Assembly: GCA_034687125.1 (NCBI GenBank)
Contig: JAQGBZ010000054.1
Coordinates: 62,001 to 126,000 of the forward strand
Direction of reading: 5' to 3'
Length of the DNA: 64,000 bases
From: Neelides folsomi
Taxonomy: Eukaryota > Arthropoda > Collembola > Neelipleona > Neelidae
Part shown: positions 12,208 through 24,784 of the stretch, piece by piece
Layout: each line of letters starts with the position of its first letter
How positions within the stretch are numbered: the stretch's first letter is position 1
The notes under the pieces: generated by a model
What the model was told of the DNA's origin: nothing
What the model saw: the letters and a program-made list of their open reading frames with translations, nothing else
The model's database searches: none
Translations under genes and position numbers: made by a program

Positions 12208-12930
12208 TATGAAAAATTCGATTATTCAACTTTAGACAAGGAGCAGTAAGAACTAATAAAAATTTTGTCAACTTGAACCTGAACCTAACCGGCTCAAATT
12301 AATAGTCGTGTTAGGACTTTCAAAAATTGACTTTGACTATCATTATCATTGAAGTCATTGATCATTCACATTGACACATTAACTATCAAACTATCAAATT
12401 CATTTTCCCATTTTCATATATAACTCTTTAATTTTTGCAAGTTGATAGCAAAAATTCCAACAATTTACATCTCTATAATCTGTAATTCCATTCATTTATT
12501 TATATTTTTATGTTCAATAGTCAATTGATTGTCGTTCATTGACCCTTTCGATTCAACCTTGTAAAATAATAAATGAATATCAAATGACAATAAAAATGTA
12601 TGAGTATTTAATGAGCAAAAATGTAAAAAGTTAGTAAATAGTATTGTAAAAGTAAATATATAAGGCTAAATACGTATTTTTCTTATATTTTGCCGCTCAT
12701 GCTTTCGAATCAGATGAGGCAATTGTGTTTGATCAAGGTGAGGAAGGGGGTGAGTCATCCTATGTATTGAGACCGTGAGTCGTGTGACTTGTTGAAAAGA
12801 ATGACGGAATGGAAAAGCTGCACGTGATTATTTCCCATTGCATCAGCTACCACAAACCCTTCCCTCACTCTCTCTCCAACAGCCGAACATATAAGTGAAA
12901 AAAGAAGATCGTCTTGACTTAATTCCAGTC
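12208..12930. other. Divergent promoter region between XPF and ATF4
   Basis: This is the gap between the XPF start codon (minus) and the first ATF4 upstream ORF (plus). It should hold both promoters. The segment at about 12840-12900 is pyrimidine-rich (CTCTCTCTCC) and is a plausible transcription start region for ATF4. No TATA box is obvious. Confidence 0.4.
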
Positions 12931-12942
12931 ATGGGGTTTTAG
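12931..12942 (+). promoter_or_regulatory. ATF4 upstream ORF 1 (3 codons)
   Basis: ATG GGG TTT TAG, encoding Met-Gly-Phe, with G at -3 and +4. Vertebrate ATF4 also starts with a 3-codon uORF that lets 40S subunits resume scanning after termination. The role here is inferred from position and length, and assumes transcription starts upstream of 12931. Confidence 0.6.
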
Positions 12943-12989
12943 TGGTCAAACACAGCCCTTAAGGCCCTCGTGCCTAATTTACAACCAAC

Positions 12990-13686
12990 ATGGAGTAAGT
13001 ATTTTTCCATATTTATACTAATTTAAACATTTTTTGACCATTAAATGACCAAATTCCTCGGGTCCATTATTGAGTTCACTTCGTGGACTTTGGAATGACT
13101 CATCATGTCATTATTAGAATGCATTTGAGGAATAGCCGAATATTTAGTTGCCTTTAGGCTAATTGGACTTCGAATATCAACCCCTCCACTCTTCATGTTT
13201 TATCTTGATTATTCCAAGTGTCTATTTTAATGAAATGAATGTCACCTTGAGCTCGAGTTCCTGTATGAAGGAAGGAATTTTAAACACAGTCTAATTGAGG
13301 CCGTGGTGTGATAGCTTTAACTCCTTTAACCCTTTGTTTGATATTATTCTTTATTAAACTTGACAAGTCGGCTGAATATAAGGGATTACCATCCGTTAAT
13401 TATGTTATTTAATGAAAATCAATTGAATCGGGAGGTCATTGTAATTTTTAAAATTATTTATTGAATTGAGTACTTTATTATGAAATTCGAGATTCTTCAT
13501 TCTAATTTTCATTAGTGTATTAATCAATGTTAATTAATTTCCAGGAGTTTTACCAAAACCGAAAGCAGAATCGCTCACCAAGAGCAAGATTTCAGAAGCG
13601 TTTTATCAAAATCTATACGAAAGCAAAATCGAAATGAAAGCAATGATGATGGAGTGTCCTACATCGCCAACGCTTTATTTCTCTGA
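12990..13686 (+). promoter_or_regulatory. ATF4 upstream ORF 2, spliced and overlapping the main start
   Basis: The ATG at 12990 has A at -3 and G at +4, a strong context. Five bases later comes a consensus donor (GTAAGT). Joining 12990-12994 to the acceptor at 13545 (TTTCCAG|G) gives a 48-codon ORF that ends with TGA at 13684-13686. The main ATF4 start at 13634 lies inside it in a different frame, so the overlap is 53 bases. In vertebrate ATF4 the second uORF overlaps the main start in the same way. It blocks ATF4 translation in unstressed cells and is bypassed when eIF2 is phosphorylated. If the intron is retained, the ORF is instead ATG GAG TAA, only two codons. Confidence 0.7.
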
Positions 13687-15163
13687 AGATGAGCCCCTTT
13701 TTAAGAACAAGGGCCATCCAAAGAATGTCTCCGGAACGAAAACATCTGACCCAGAGACCAAACTTACAAGAGCCGAGATGGCAAAGTGCCTCCTTGAAGG
13801 TCTCGAGGGGCTCCGAGAAATCGAGGGCCCCTCGCGTGGATTTGAAGGTAATAAAATTGAACAGTTATAGTCATGCACTTACACTTACATTTTTATTCGT
13901 GTTATATTTATTAATAATATTCATGTTCTTTATTTTGCATAATTTAATAATTTTTAATAACAATAAACAATTATTATCACTTAACATTTAACATCATTTA
14001 TATTCTTTCATAGTGAACAAATTCGTTGAAAGTTGGAATGATGAGGAGTCTGTGAATTTGGGCCATGATGATTATTCAGGGTTCAATCTTGATTTCTTTT
14101 CTCCAACCGAATTGTCAAATGCCGAAGCAGAATTTGGACCCAATGGACTTGAAAGAATCGAGGAACGACATCAACTTGAGGAATTTTCTGAAATTGAATT
14201 GGGAAAGAAAGTTTTTTGGGATAGCGAAGAAAGCTCGAAGAAATTTGACGAGGAGTTTCAAGCTATTTTGGCTTCAATTCCAAACCAAACTGGAAGTCTT
14301 TATGACAAGGAAGTTTTTGACATCGCTGGAATTAATCTCGAAGAGGAATCAAACGAAGATCTGGCTTTGGTTCCTCTCGAGCATAATGACGAAGAGATTG
14401 ACATTGAGATGGAAGATCTGGAAGAAGCTGCCAATGCTGCCATCAACTTTATGAATTTGGAAATTCTTTTGGATAATGAAAATGAAAACATGGAAGTTCT
14501 GAACCCATCCGGTGAAATTGTTCTTAAGAATGAACCAGTCGAGATGAGTGACGATGAAGACATTTATATCATTAAGTCTGACCACTCACCTGCTGGGGTT
14601 GACATTGAAGACGAACAAGCAAGCCAAGCTGAGAAAATTCTTGATGCATTACTTGAAGGAAATTTGACAAAAGCTGAATCTTTCCTTTCACCTTCACAAA
14701 AGCAAAAACAACTTGTCAAAGTTGAGGCTAAACCAATTCAATCAGCAGGTCGGCATTCAAATGTTCAACAATCTAATCGAAAAAAGAAACGGTAATTATT
14801 AAATTTAAAATATTTTAATAAAATTTTTCATTTTTATAATAATTATTCTATTGTTAAATGTGTGATTTAAATTTAAATTTTATTATTTGATTTTATAGAG
14901 GACGAAAACCCGGAACGCAAACTCTAGCTGCGAAAAGTCGGAGGCTTCGAAAAAAAGAACAAAACAAAACGGCAGCGACTAGATACAGGCAGAAGAAGAA
15001 GAAGGAATTTGTAAGCATGGTCGATACGGAGACTTCTCTTGCTGATGAGAATCAGGAATTGCTTCAACAAAAGGAAAACATCGCACGCGAAATAAAAATG
15101 GTTAAACAACTGATGAGAGAAGTTTTTGACGCAAAGAAGAAATCAAGAAAGCGTCCAGCGTAG
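13634..15163 (+). CDS. ATF4: ATF4/cryptocephal bZIP transcription factor
   Basis: Three coding exons (13634-13847, 14014-14791, 14899-15163) join in phase to 418 residues. The long acidic N-terminal region is poorly conserved, as in all ATF4 proteins. The last exon carries the bZIP: basic region at about 341-368 containing EQNKTAATRYRQKKKKE (351-367), the ATF4-specific signature, followed by a leucine zipper to about residue 405. Immediately before it is a basic RGRKPGTQTLAAKSRR segment. ATF4 is translated under the integrated stress response and activates amino-acid supply, redox and chaperone genes in the nucleus. Translation is probably controlled by the two uORFs upstream. The start could also be one of the clustered Met codons at 13643-13651. 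The 3' UTR begins at 15164. Confidence 0.92.
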
Positions 15164-18100
15164 GAGCCGGCTCTATTCGGATTTATGATGCTTCTGTAGG
15201 GGCTGATTTATGTATAGATGTTCGTATAAGAACGACTCCTACAATGGGCCTTAGTTTAAATAGAAAAAAATTAGCTTAAATGGTTTAGGGTTTTTGTAGT
15301 AAGATCAAATTAAAACACAATATGCAAAAATCTTAAAATTATTTGTAATATAATAACATTACATTATTTCGAAATCTTTTCAGGAATTTTTTCTATTATC
15401 TGTTATAAAGTTATAACGTACATTTGTCACTTTTACCATCATAGTATTTGACATTGTTAGTACGATTAGAATTATTTATGATCTATATTTACAATTTCAC
15501 TAATAACACATTAAATCGTTTATATATTTTTCTATTTCTTTTCTATGAAATATAGTACACTACTTAATTCTCAACCTTGCATTTTGTTAGTACTACTGTG
15601 AATACAAACTGTTATTTGTAGTTTCAATGTAACCAAAAGCCGATTTGTAAGGTTAAATTTTGTAGAAGATTATTAGGAACAGAAATAATTTGATTATTGT
15701 TGTAAATTACAGCATCACATCATGTTTATGATTGGTATTCTTATTGGCAATAAACTTTCAAAATTCAAAAGTCAAACTATGTAAATTCATTTGTCATAAA
15801 GTCATAAAATTAATATATGAAGTCTCGAATTCAACGTAGAACAATGCATTACATTACTAACTAATTATTATTAATAAAATTAAATTAAAATCCTTTATAC
15901 CAATTCAATCAAAATTATGATTAACGATTTTCTAGATTTGATAATAAATACTTAGACTGGAACCTAGATTAATTTTGAAATTATGAATAATGCATAAGTT
16001 TAGCTTTACAAGCATTTTTTAATTTTTCATTTAGATAAAATGTTGAGTAATTTTATTCGATGAATTATAAGGCGTTGCAAGAGAAATGGAAAGTGGGATT
16101 TGATTAAGGTTTGAACAGCCGTTGTAATAAATCTTTCTTGATGGTCTCCAAATCTCTTAAATTTTTATTTTAAATAATTCAGTCAGCTCTGAGACTTTGA
16201 TTGATATTGAGCCAAAAAATGTAAAATGATGTGTGGTTTATTTGTTAATGCAAACGGTTTTCCACATCTTGTAAAGGTGATATAAACCCAGATTGTCGAG
16301 CTACGAGGTTTTGACCTTTACCTTTATAAATAGTTTTAAAACGAAGGACGAGATTTCCTTATTTTGTAAATGAACCTCGTAAATGTGTAAGTGAATCAAA
16401 GTAGGAGAATTCGATCATCTTCTTTTCGTGTTGTAGGAATTTCATGTTCATCTTGCCCATCTTTCGTCTTTGAAAAGTATGGGGTTCGTTTCTCGAAGCA
16501 TAGTGTCTTCTTTTAAGTTCTTTTATATATTCATGACATGACTTCACTTAACTAATCATCTTATAAAATAAATGCTATATGCTAATGTGTTAGTTAACCT
16601 TAGTTAACCATATCTTATGCTAGTTATATTAACTTATATATGTTTCATCTTGAGAAGGATCATGCTTTCCCAAACAGACCTTCTAAAATTGTCTTTCCCT
16701 GTAAAAATGAAGGAAAAATAGACAAAAAAATATTGAGTTTTCCGCTCTATAAATCTTTTTGGAGACGTCGTCTATTTATTTATTCTCCTTCCTTTAACTC
16801 TGGTTTTTGGAGATTCGAAATACGATTGAGGAGGGCAAGAAGCAGCGTAGGACGGGAATTGTGGGATCGACTACGTCTTTCTTAAAAGATAAGATGAGAT
16901 ATAAATTCACGGTACTAGTGCATACAACCAATGCCAACATTCTTTGCTCCTTCAATTTCATAAGTCATCTATTTCAACAAATTATAATGAGTATTTTAAT
17001 TGGGAGTACAATTGTGGATATTTATCATTTACCTTGATTATAAATCAAGAATTCATTTATTCATACTGTACTACAATAGGGACATAAATAGAGTAAAAGA
17101 TTATCCTCATTAGCATCATGTATTAATCCAATAAACAATTAAACGCAGAGTGAGTTAAAATTGTTTATTATAAATGTAAGTGGAAAGAAGTATTGGCTTC
17201 TTCTGGCTTCACTTCATGATTCAATCAAATCTTCTCTTTCATTTAAACACACTTTCTCCGTTGTTTCCTTTTGTATAAATAAACACCGAAGGATCATAAA
17301 AAGTAACCTATTTTAAAGAAAGACTCACTAACATTAAAAACACATGGCTTTTTTCTTATCGTGTAATCTTCAACATTCAATTGTAGATAATCGATTGTTA
17401 GCATTTATAAAAATATTCTTCATAAATTCATAGCTAGCATAACTTACTAGATAGAGTATTGGAGCTAAAGTTAAATGAGCAAAGAATGAACTTGATAGAA
17501 ATGTGATGTTTTTAAGATTTATTTATTAGATGGAAATTGTAATGGGTACTTATATTATATTGGTTAGCGTAGGTATTAATGTAGATTTAAATGAGTTTAT
17601 TGTTGACCTCGAATTAAATATCTGACTACTAAAATGTTTATTTTGGTCACATCCTTCCGTTGTTGTATTAGATGATTTGTAAGGGGTGAATGAGATTTGG
17701 CTCTTGGCGAGGAACGGAGTCATAGCAGAACAACGTTCAATTTCGGTGTTGGATCAAAGCCGAGGTAAAATTTCCTCTTTTTCACATCTTATAACGGAGA
17801 ATACTTGAGGCAGTCTTCTAGGAAGCTTCTCTCTATTTATTTTCTTCAGCTTAATTTCAAATACACTTGAAACAGCCAAACTTTCATTTTCCAAATTAAA
17901 CGCAAACTTTTATTGTTATACAGATACAATATTTATAGTATTTTGTGTTGCACTTTATTTAATACTCGAACAATCATTCTTGTTTCGATTTAAACAAAGT
18001 ATATTTTATATTAGAATCTTAGATTATACTAGAAAATTAGTTAAATTGTTATTCTGTTAAAACCAATAAAAGGTGTAAAATACAAGAAAGTAAAAAAAGT

Positions 18101-18713
18101 GAGTAAAGAAATTAAGAAAACCTGTAATTTCCAGTGCGAAATAAGTAAAGACCTCTTCCAAAGTTTAAAGTTTTGAGATTATTTAGATTACACATTCGAC
18201 ACGCCTGTTCAATTAAACACAACTAACTACTTACAAACTATCAGAAGCAGAAATAGTACTATACATACATACCTAAATACTTATATCAGATAGTAAAAAT
18301 GGTATAAAATCATTCAAGTTTATTTACAAAAATCATATCTCCACACAGCACTGTACATTATAATCTCTGTCAACTTGTAAAAATTCCTATAGTTAGAGTG
18401 TTTAAAACTTAAATGTAACTTTCTTACAGCTTATTACATTATAACATTAAAGTTTCTTAGTATTTGATGATTTAAGATAAAAGTGCGGCGTAAATCTTGA
18501 ATTCAAGCTGTTAAAATTAAAATCTAACGATCACGTTTAAATGCGATGGCGGACAAAATTTTCTGACGTTATTTTTAATGTAATCGGATAAGTTACTCAC
18601 TTTCAAAAAACGTCGCTGTGCATTTAGCGATATTAATGTAACAAAACTTAATTCAACCACATTTGAAAATAATTATCGATAGCATTTTTTCCAATTCTTC
18701 ATTAATTGTTAAA
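15164..18713. other. Long intergenic region, no gene recognised
   Basis: About 3.5 kb. The first part is ATF4 3' UTR. Two less AT-rich patches (about 16780-16880 and 17690-17764) have exon-like composition, and the second ends in CCGAG|GTAAAATTT, a possible donor. They could be untranslated first exons, but I cannot link either to a coding exon. Otherwise AT-rich with stops in all frames. Confidence 0.4.
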
Positions 18714-21264
18714 ATGTCGAAACTCAACCGCGTGGAAAGTTTGAAGAAGAGAGATCAATCCAAAGCAATCAAGATTTCTGAAAATGAACTCGCAGGTATG
18801 TAGTGTTATTATAATATTATTTATTCAAATTTCATGTAGTATAATACTAATATATAGGCATACATATGGGTATAATATTATTTTATACGTAATAGTATTA
18901 GTTTAAAGATGGATTAAAATGGAATATTGCTCTAAAAAACTTTCGTAGGTTGGATCGTTACATGTTAAAAATATGTCTTTAATTTACAAGTTGCCCATTT
19001 TAAAAAACATTGAGGTTTTTTGGATTGATTTATCTTTGATGTTATTTATTATTTTGGTTTATTTAATACTCAAGTTTACTACATTCCACATTCCGAAAGA
19101 ATTTTTTTCCCACTAAAATATTAAGTAATGACATGATGAGCATTCATTCGGGTATCGTTTCAATGATTGTGGGAATGAGCCAAATAGGAGTGAAAAATCA
19201 TGTCAAACTCTCCCACTCAACAGCCATTTTTTACTTTCACTGCAAAATATTTATAGTTCTTTTAAGTTGCGAGATGTTGAGGCTTCGAATTTATTCATGA
19301 CCTCGTCCGCATTCCGCATTTACAATCAGTATGAAATGGCCACATCAAATCCTCACAATGGAATCTTATACAAATCTTATTAATTAGTAATTACCAAATA
19401 GTCTAGTAGACATAAATGAGAATTAAAATATGTAAGTTAAAGTCTAATTAATAGAAGTTATAAGTGTACTAGGTATACTATAAGGAAAGTCTTAATAGTG
19501 AAATATTGAATTGATTAGAGTTGAAGACGGCGTTTTGTCTTTTGGACAAGAACCAAGACGGGCGAGTGAATTTGTCTGATTTCCAAACTATGCTTCACAA
19601 TTTTGGAATTCATGTCCCTGACAAACTCATCCTTACTCTCATTAAGCAAGCCAGCCATACCGGTACGCACTTTACACTTTCTCTTTCCTTTATTATTATT
19701 AAACTTAACTTTAGCTATTTAGTTTCATATTGTCATACATACTAACAGTACTTATTAATGCAAATATACTTTACCTTACTATTTGTATATTATATTACTG
19801 ATACTTACGATAGTTTGTACGTGATTAATGAATGCTTCTTGTAGAGTATTGTAAACTCTTTTGTTACTGACGATAGATTAGTGAGTCAATTTATCATTAT
19901 TTATTTATTATCGTTAATGGAGTTAATATACATGTACGAAATAACCTATATTAACTCTTCTTGTATGAGTAGGAGCAGGAATGTTGAACGAAGAAGAATT
20001 TTTGGAATGGATTGGTTCTTTCCTGAGTGAAACACCTGACGATTTAAAAGAGGATTTATTAGCGGCTTTCAGGGTTTTCGACAAAGACAACAACGGATAC
20101 ATCACCAAAGTAGATACATTTTGATTTGCTAATTTATTTATATGTTACAATCTTACAATACTTTTATCGAATGTACTTATACACTTTTAAGTATGGTAAA
20201 TAATGTATAATAATTTGTATAACTTTAATTACATGTATCAGTTGGATTAATACATAATATTTAAAATATTGAATTTATAAAAGGATGAACTCAAATCGGC
20301 CATGGATATGATTGGAGAAAGTGTGACTGAAAATGAAGTGAATGAAATGATAGCCATGGCAGATACAGACAAAGATGGACGAATAGATTACGAAGGTGAG
20401 TAATTTCGGTATCCGGTCAAAGTTGCTACAACAATAGTTGCTATATGTCAAAGTTGCTACTACAACAGTTGCTATGTAAATAGTTGCTCTGGTCAAAATT
20501 GCTATGGAAATAATTGCTCCTGGCCAAAAGTTGCTCCTAGACAAAATTTGCTCCTACCCTACATAGGTACTCAATATATTTTACGGATACATAGGTATTA
20601 TAAAGATTATTAATTTAATATACCTAGCTGTAACAGTAATCCTATTTAAAAAATTCAAATATTGCTAATGATTTCTACAAAATGGCCTATCATTTGTATG
20701 CCAGACCCAATAACTGTTAACAGGCATTACTACCTACATTACTGCATTACTTTATCAAAATTATGTTATTTGATCCGGTCAGATTCTAATCTGACTGATG
20801 AATAAGCTTGGTTATTGTTATTATATTCTATTCGCGCTGGGAACGGACGTGAGTTTTGAGCTCATTATTGAAAATGCTCAAGTGGGCTTATATGGTAACT
20901 TGCACAATCGTTTCCTGAGCCCCACATATGCATTTTCAATAATGCGCTCAAAACTCACGTCCGTTCCCAGCGCGAATAGAGTATAGTTAAACAAGTTCTT
21001 ATAGCTATAAAGATTACACATTAAAAATTATTTAAGAGTAATGTTATATCTTAAAGAGCAACTTTTGTCTAGGAGCAACTTTTGGCAGGAGCAATTATTT
21101 CCATAGCAATTTTGACCAGAGCAACTATTTACATAGCAACTGTTGTAGTAGCAACTTTTACCTAGAATCAGTAATTTCTTTATCCATTACATATTATGTA
21201 AATAATGTGCAACCTAGTATAACTTAACTATTATTTTCTAGAATTTGCCAAGCTTCTCTTGTAG
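18714..21264 (+). CDS. Calmodulin-like EF-hand protein
   Basis: Five exons (18714-18795, 19519-19662, 19973-20109, 20284-20395, 21242-21264) join in phase to 165 residues. After a basic 27-residue N-terminal extension come four EF-hand positions. Loop 1 is DKNQDGRVNLSD (37-48), with Asp rather than Glu at position 12. Loop 2 (about 72-84) lacks the calcium-binding acidic residues and is probably dead. Loop 3 is DKDNNGYITKDE (112-123) and loop 4 DTDKDGRIDYEE (148-159), both intact. The domain spacing matches calmodulin, but the divergence, dead second loop and N-terminal extension place it among calmodulin-like proteins, such as calglandulin or insect-type paralogues, rather than calmodulin itself. 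It is probably a cytosolic calcium sensor with an unknown target. Intron 4 contains a transposon-like foldback element. Confidence 0.88.
20410..21175. mobile_element. Foldback-type element with nested hairpin in an intron
   Basis: The left arm (about 20448-20553) and right arm (about 21055-21161) are inverted copies over about 106 bases with few mismatches. Both arms are built from short subrepeats of the type AGTTGCT separated by TCAAA or TATG. Extra AGTTGCT units extend the left side to about 20418. This is the organisation of Foldback-like DNA elements. There is no transposase ORF. A second, unrelated long hairpin lies inside. The element fills most of intron 4 of the calmodulin-like gene and leaves the splice sites intact. 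Confidence 0.7.
20823..20985. repeat. Long near-perfect hairpin inside the foldback element
   Basis: The arm at about 20823-20890 begins ATATTCTATTCGCGCTGG. Its reverse complement is found at about 20918-20985 (ending CAGCGCGAATAGAGTAT). About 60 of 68 positions pair around a loop of about 27 bases. Arm composition is less AT-rich than the surroundings. It could be a nested MITE. When transcribed in the intron it would form a long double-stranded RNA stem. Confidence 0.65.
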
Positions 21265-22450
21265 CACTCCAAACTACCAGAGGAATGAATGAAATTCTCA
21301 AATCACAAATCACAAATTCCTCAAAACGAAGCCTCTCAATAGAGTTGAATAGTATTTTCGTCTTTACATTCTCTTCGTATACTATACAACTTTTTATTTA
21401 TTAATTAGAAATTAGATTATGTATTACATATTGTTTATGCCTTATTTTGTTAAATAAATTAAGTAATATTAATTTTGAAATTATATGCTTCAAACTTAAA
21501 CTATTGTATGAATGAATGGGCTAATAACATTCAGGAATATTTATTGTAAAATTAATTGATTCGATCCGTTACTTATTTAGTTTATTGTTCTTTAAATTAT
21601 TGTTCTTGTTGAGATTATGTATATAACGTAGAATAGAGTAAAACATACTTAATAACTTAATAACATATCAATGTTTTGATATTGATCAGTTGATATTGAT
21701 ATGCTTTATGTTTAGGTATGTACATAAAATAGTTTATTAGATTTAGAAGAACTTTAATTTTAATTTATAATAAAAATGTAAAGATTGGATTAATCAATTT
21801 GACAATTTTGTTGTATTATTTATCATTTACTAATACAATAAGAATAAAAAAAATTCTCAAAAAATGCTAATTTTTACATCTAACTTAACATTACAATCAG
21901 TTATTTCAAATAGCTTCATTTCTCTTATTATCAAATAATCTTGTAAATGTGTGAGTGAGTAGGTATACCATATTAAATATATATAACAATTAAATGTATG
22001 CATTCTCTTAAATGTATTTATTTGTTTTAATCTCCATAAATTGCATCATATTATCTTGAGAGTATATAGGTAGTCCAAAAAATAATAATATAACAAATAT
22101 CACATTCTAGAGCACCATTAGTATATTATACCAATACACACATAATAAAGTATACAAAGCTTGAAGATATGGAACGAATTGTGTATAAATATAGTAAAAT
22201 GTATACTCTTATGAGAATTTGTGCAATGGATAGGATTATGAACATATTCTAAAAGAAAAACTATGATTATAGAAGAAATCTAGAAAGGATGTAATGCTTG
22301 ATTATTTAGTTTAGGATGCGAGACTTCCTTCATGTCAAATATTTACCATAAAAGTTAAAAACAATTTTTTGCTTAACAAACATTTTAGTTTAGCTTAACT
22401 TTCATTTGTCTTTCTTGTCAACTGACAATTAATCAAATTGAGAATAAATA
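21265..22450. other. Intergenic, no gene recognised
   Basis: 3' flank of the calmodulin-like gene, with AT-rich sequence up to the next start codon. AATAAA-like signals occur at several places (for example near 21453), so the polyadenylation site cannot be fixed. Confidence 0.5.
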
Positions 22451-23749
22451 ATGGATTTTAAATTCTTTCAGTGGTTTTGCATTACAATATTTATAGGTTT
22501 AATTCAAGAAGTCTTTTGTAGTAAGTCGTCTTACGATTACAGTAATTTACAATTAAAATATTTTTCTTAAAATTAATAAAAGATCCAAAGTCAGTTTGGA
22601 AATGTGTCAATTATTATTTCTCTTAATAGGTGATAGTGATGAGAAAAGCCTCGATTGTGCAGTTGATACCGTTTCAGGATGTTTTGATCCATTTAACTCA
22701 CTGTGGACATGCTACGAAAAAGTGAAGTCGAAAGATAATAGCAATAAGTTTTGCAATAAAATTCGAATTCCACTTGAAACGTACCCGCAAGAGATTTGCA
22801 AGTACATAATTTATTATATACGACATTTTCTTACATATTTCTCGCATTTTCTTCTAAAATAAAAATCTTTTTCTTGAAAACTTTAATTGTTTAGCTGTAT
22901 ATAAAATACCTAGATAGTTTTATTTAATTTGCTGGTTTCAGATATGCAGAACAATCACTTTTTTGTACAACAAATTTATTAGGCTATGGATGTCCTAAAG
23001 ACTTTTTTGAGCAGTGGTATATTCCTCTCCTGGAAATCCATTCAAGACTGTGTAAAACTCCTAGTAAAAATGTTGAACTCAATGGTCAGTATTTTTAGAA
23101 AAATGTTAACTTTGATAATATTAACATTTGTGTAAAATAAATTAAAAATTCTAATATTATTTCAGTGCTAGTTGAAAGTCACGAGTGCTGGGTCGACTTT
23201 ATTAAACCAAGCATCTTGGATAAAATTATGAATAGTTTGGGAGACACGAGTTTCTTTCATTTATTCACTAAAAATATGGACGATTCTATTTGCATGTACA
23301 AATATACATTAATTATTACATTAATATTAAATAAAGTGATTTTTGTGTTATTGTTTTTTACAATATGATAAATATTTGAAATTTATAGGAATTTATTGGC
23401 CATCATCAACTATCATACTTTAATGGATACAACAAAATTTGGAGCAAAATGTGAAAATGCAACAAGGGTTATAGGAGATTTGATTAATCTTTTCGTCACT
23501 AATTCTGTTTGCAGTATGCCAAGTAATGCCCATTTGGATGAATCTGTAGCTTCAACCCAACCAACTGCAAGTACAACGAAGATTGTGAAAATAAAGAATA
23601 ATGGAGTTGAGTTACCCTTGAGGCCCCTGAGTACTTTTAATCAAGTAGTCAAGTACGCTGTATCTAATACAGAGAATATGATACCTTTCAACATATTATT
23701 GTTCTCTGGTTTCATTTTCATTTGGTTCAATAATCTCAATAAAAATTAA
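22451..23749 (+). CDS. Unrecognised cysteine-rich secreted or GPI-anchored protein
   Basis: Five exons (22451-22520, 22630-22801, 22942-23084, 23166-23295, 23389-23749) join in phase to 291 residues. Residues 1-23 form a signal peptide (hydrophobic core FCITIFIGLI, cleavage probably after VFC). The mature region has twelve cysteines in its first two thirds, including LDCAV, GCFDP, TCYEK, GCPKDF, HECWVDF and KCEN, spaced as in disulfide-bonded extracellular domains. A Thr/Ser-rich stretch follows. The last 25 residues are a hydrophobic tail with almost no cytosolic part, as in GPI-anchor signals or a short membrane anchor. I do not recognise the family. It broadly resembles invertebrate 10-to-12-cysteine secreted proteins, but I would not assign a function. 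Confidence 0.8.
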
Positions 23750-24784
23750 TTAAAAATATATTAAATGTACCGTACGTAATTTATATTTGTATTTGTAGTT
23801 ATACTTTGACTAAAATATCTAAAATATCTGATTAAGTTTATTAAAAGTGCTTAAATAAATTTACATATTTTACAATTTATTATTATACCTACTCCACAAT
23901 ATATTTATATAAATATCACAATGCGTACGATATGTCCTCAATACGATTCTCGTATATGTATCACATCCAAGTTTATGCTCAAGTAAAAATGCTTTTAAAC
24001 ATTTATGATTTTTATTTTATTTTCATTTAAATATTATAAACTATATTGCATTTTCATTGAAACATTATAATAAAATAGGATGATGTCTACAAAAGACTAA
24101 ATACTTTAGGCGTAAATAAATGCTCAACTTATTACATATTATCATATTATATACCAAAATATATAATATGTTTATGTGTATATTTTGTGATAAATAAATG
24201 GCTCTGATTTCTGATATAATTTATATAATTTAATAATGTTTAAGAAAAACACTATTTTAACCTTGTGTGAATATTGATAAATGTTTTTTGCATCTTATTT
24301 TTAGATTTAGAGTCTCTCTGTGTTAATAGTCTTCTCTTCTTTATAGTCTCATAATCTCAATACTCAAAATCATTCAAATTTATCTATAGTAGGAGTATAA
24401 TTGAAAATTCTCCTATTAAAATTGTATCAATGTTATCGTTCAAGGTACAATTTTTCATTAATTGTTCTATGATAAATATTTCAATTGAATCAACCTGTAT
24501 ATCGGTAGTATACCAGAATACTCTATAGATGTTATACTCTAATGTGACAATCTCATAATAAAATAATCTTTTGATAGTTATTTTAACAATAATATTGAAT
24601 CTTACTTAATATAGTATGTATGTACTCTAATAGTTTACCTACCTATTAACAATTTTTTATAATTTAGTCAGTAATTGAACTGCCTAATTAAATCTCATTA
24701 TTTTACTACTAACATTTGTATATTTGGTTTCAATTCGTTTCTTTTAATATAGTAAAATTTCTACTTTATATGGATCATGATTTA
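23750..24784. other. Intergenic between convergent genes
   Basis: About 1 kb of AT-rich sequence holding the 3' ends of the cysteine-rich gene (plus) and the DGAT2-like gene (minus). Nothing else seen. Confidence 0.6.

Noticed and set aside
13675-13878. Minus-strand frame antisense to the ATF4 first coding exon
   Set aside because: Shadow of the ATF4 exon, which has splice and family support.
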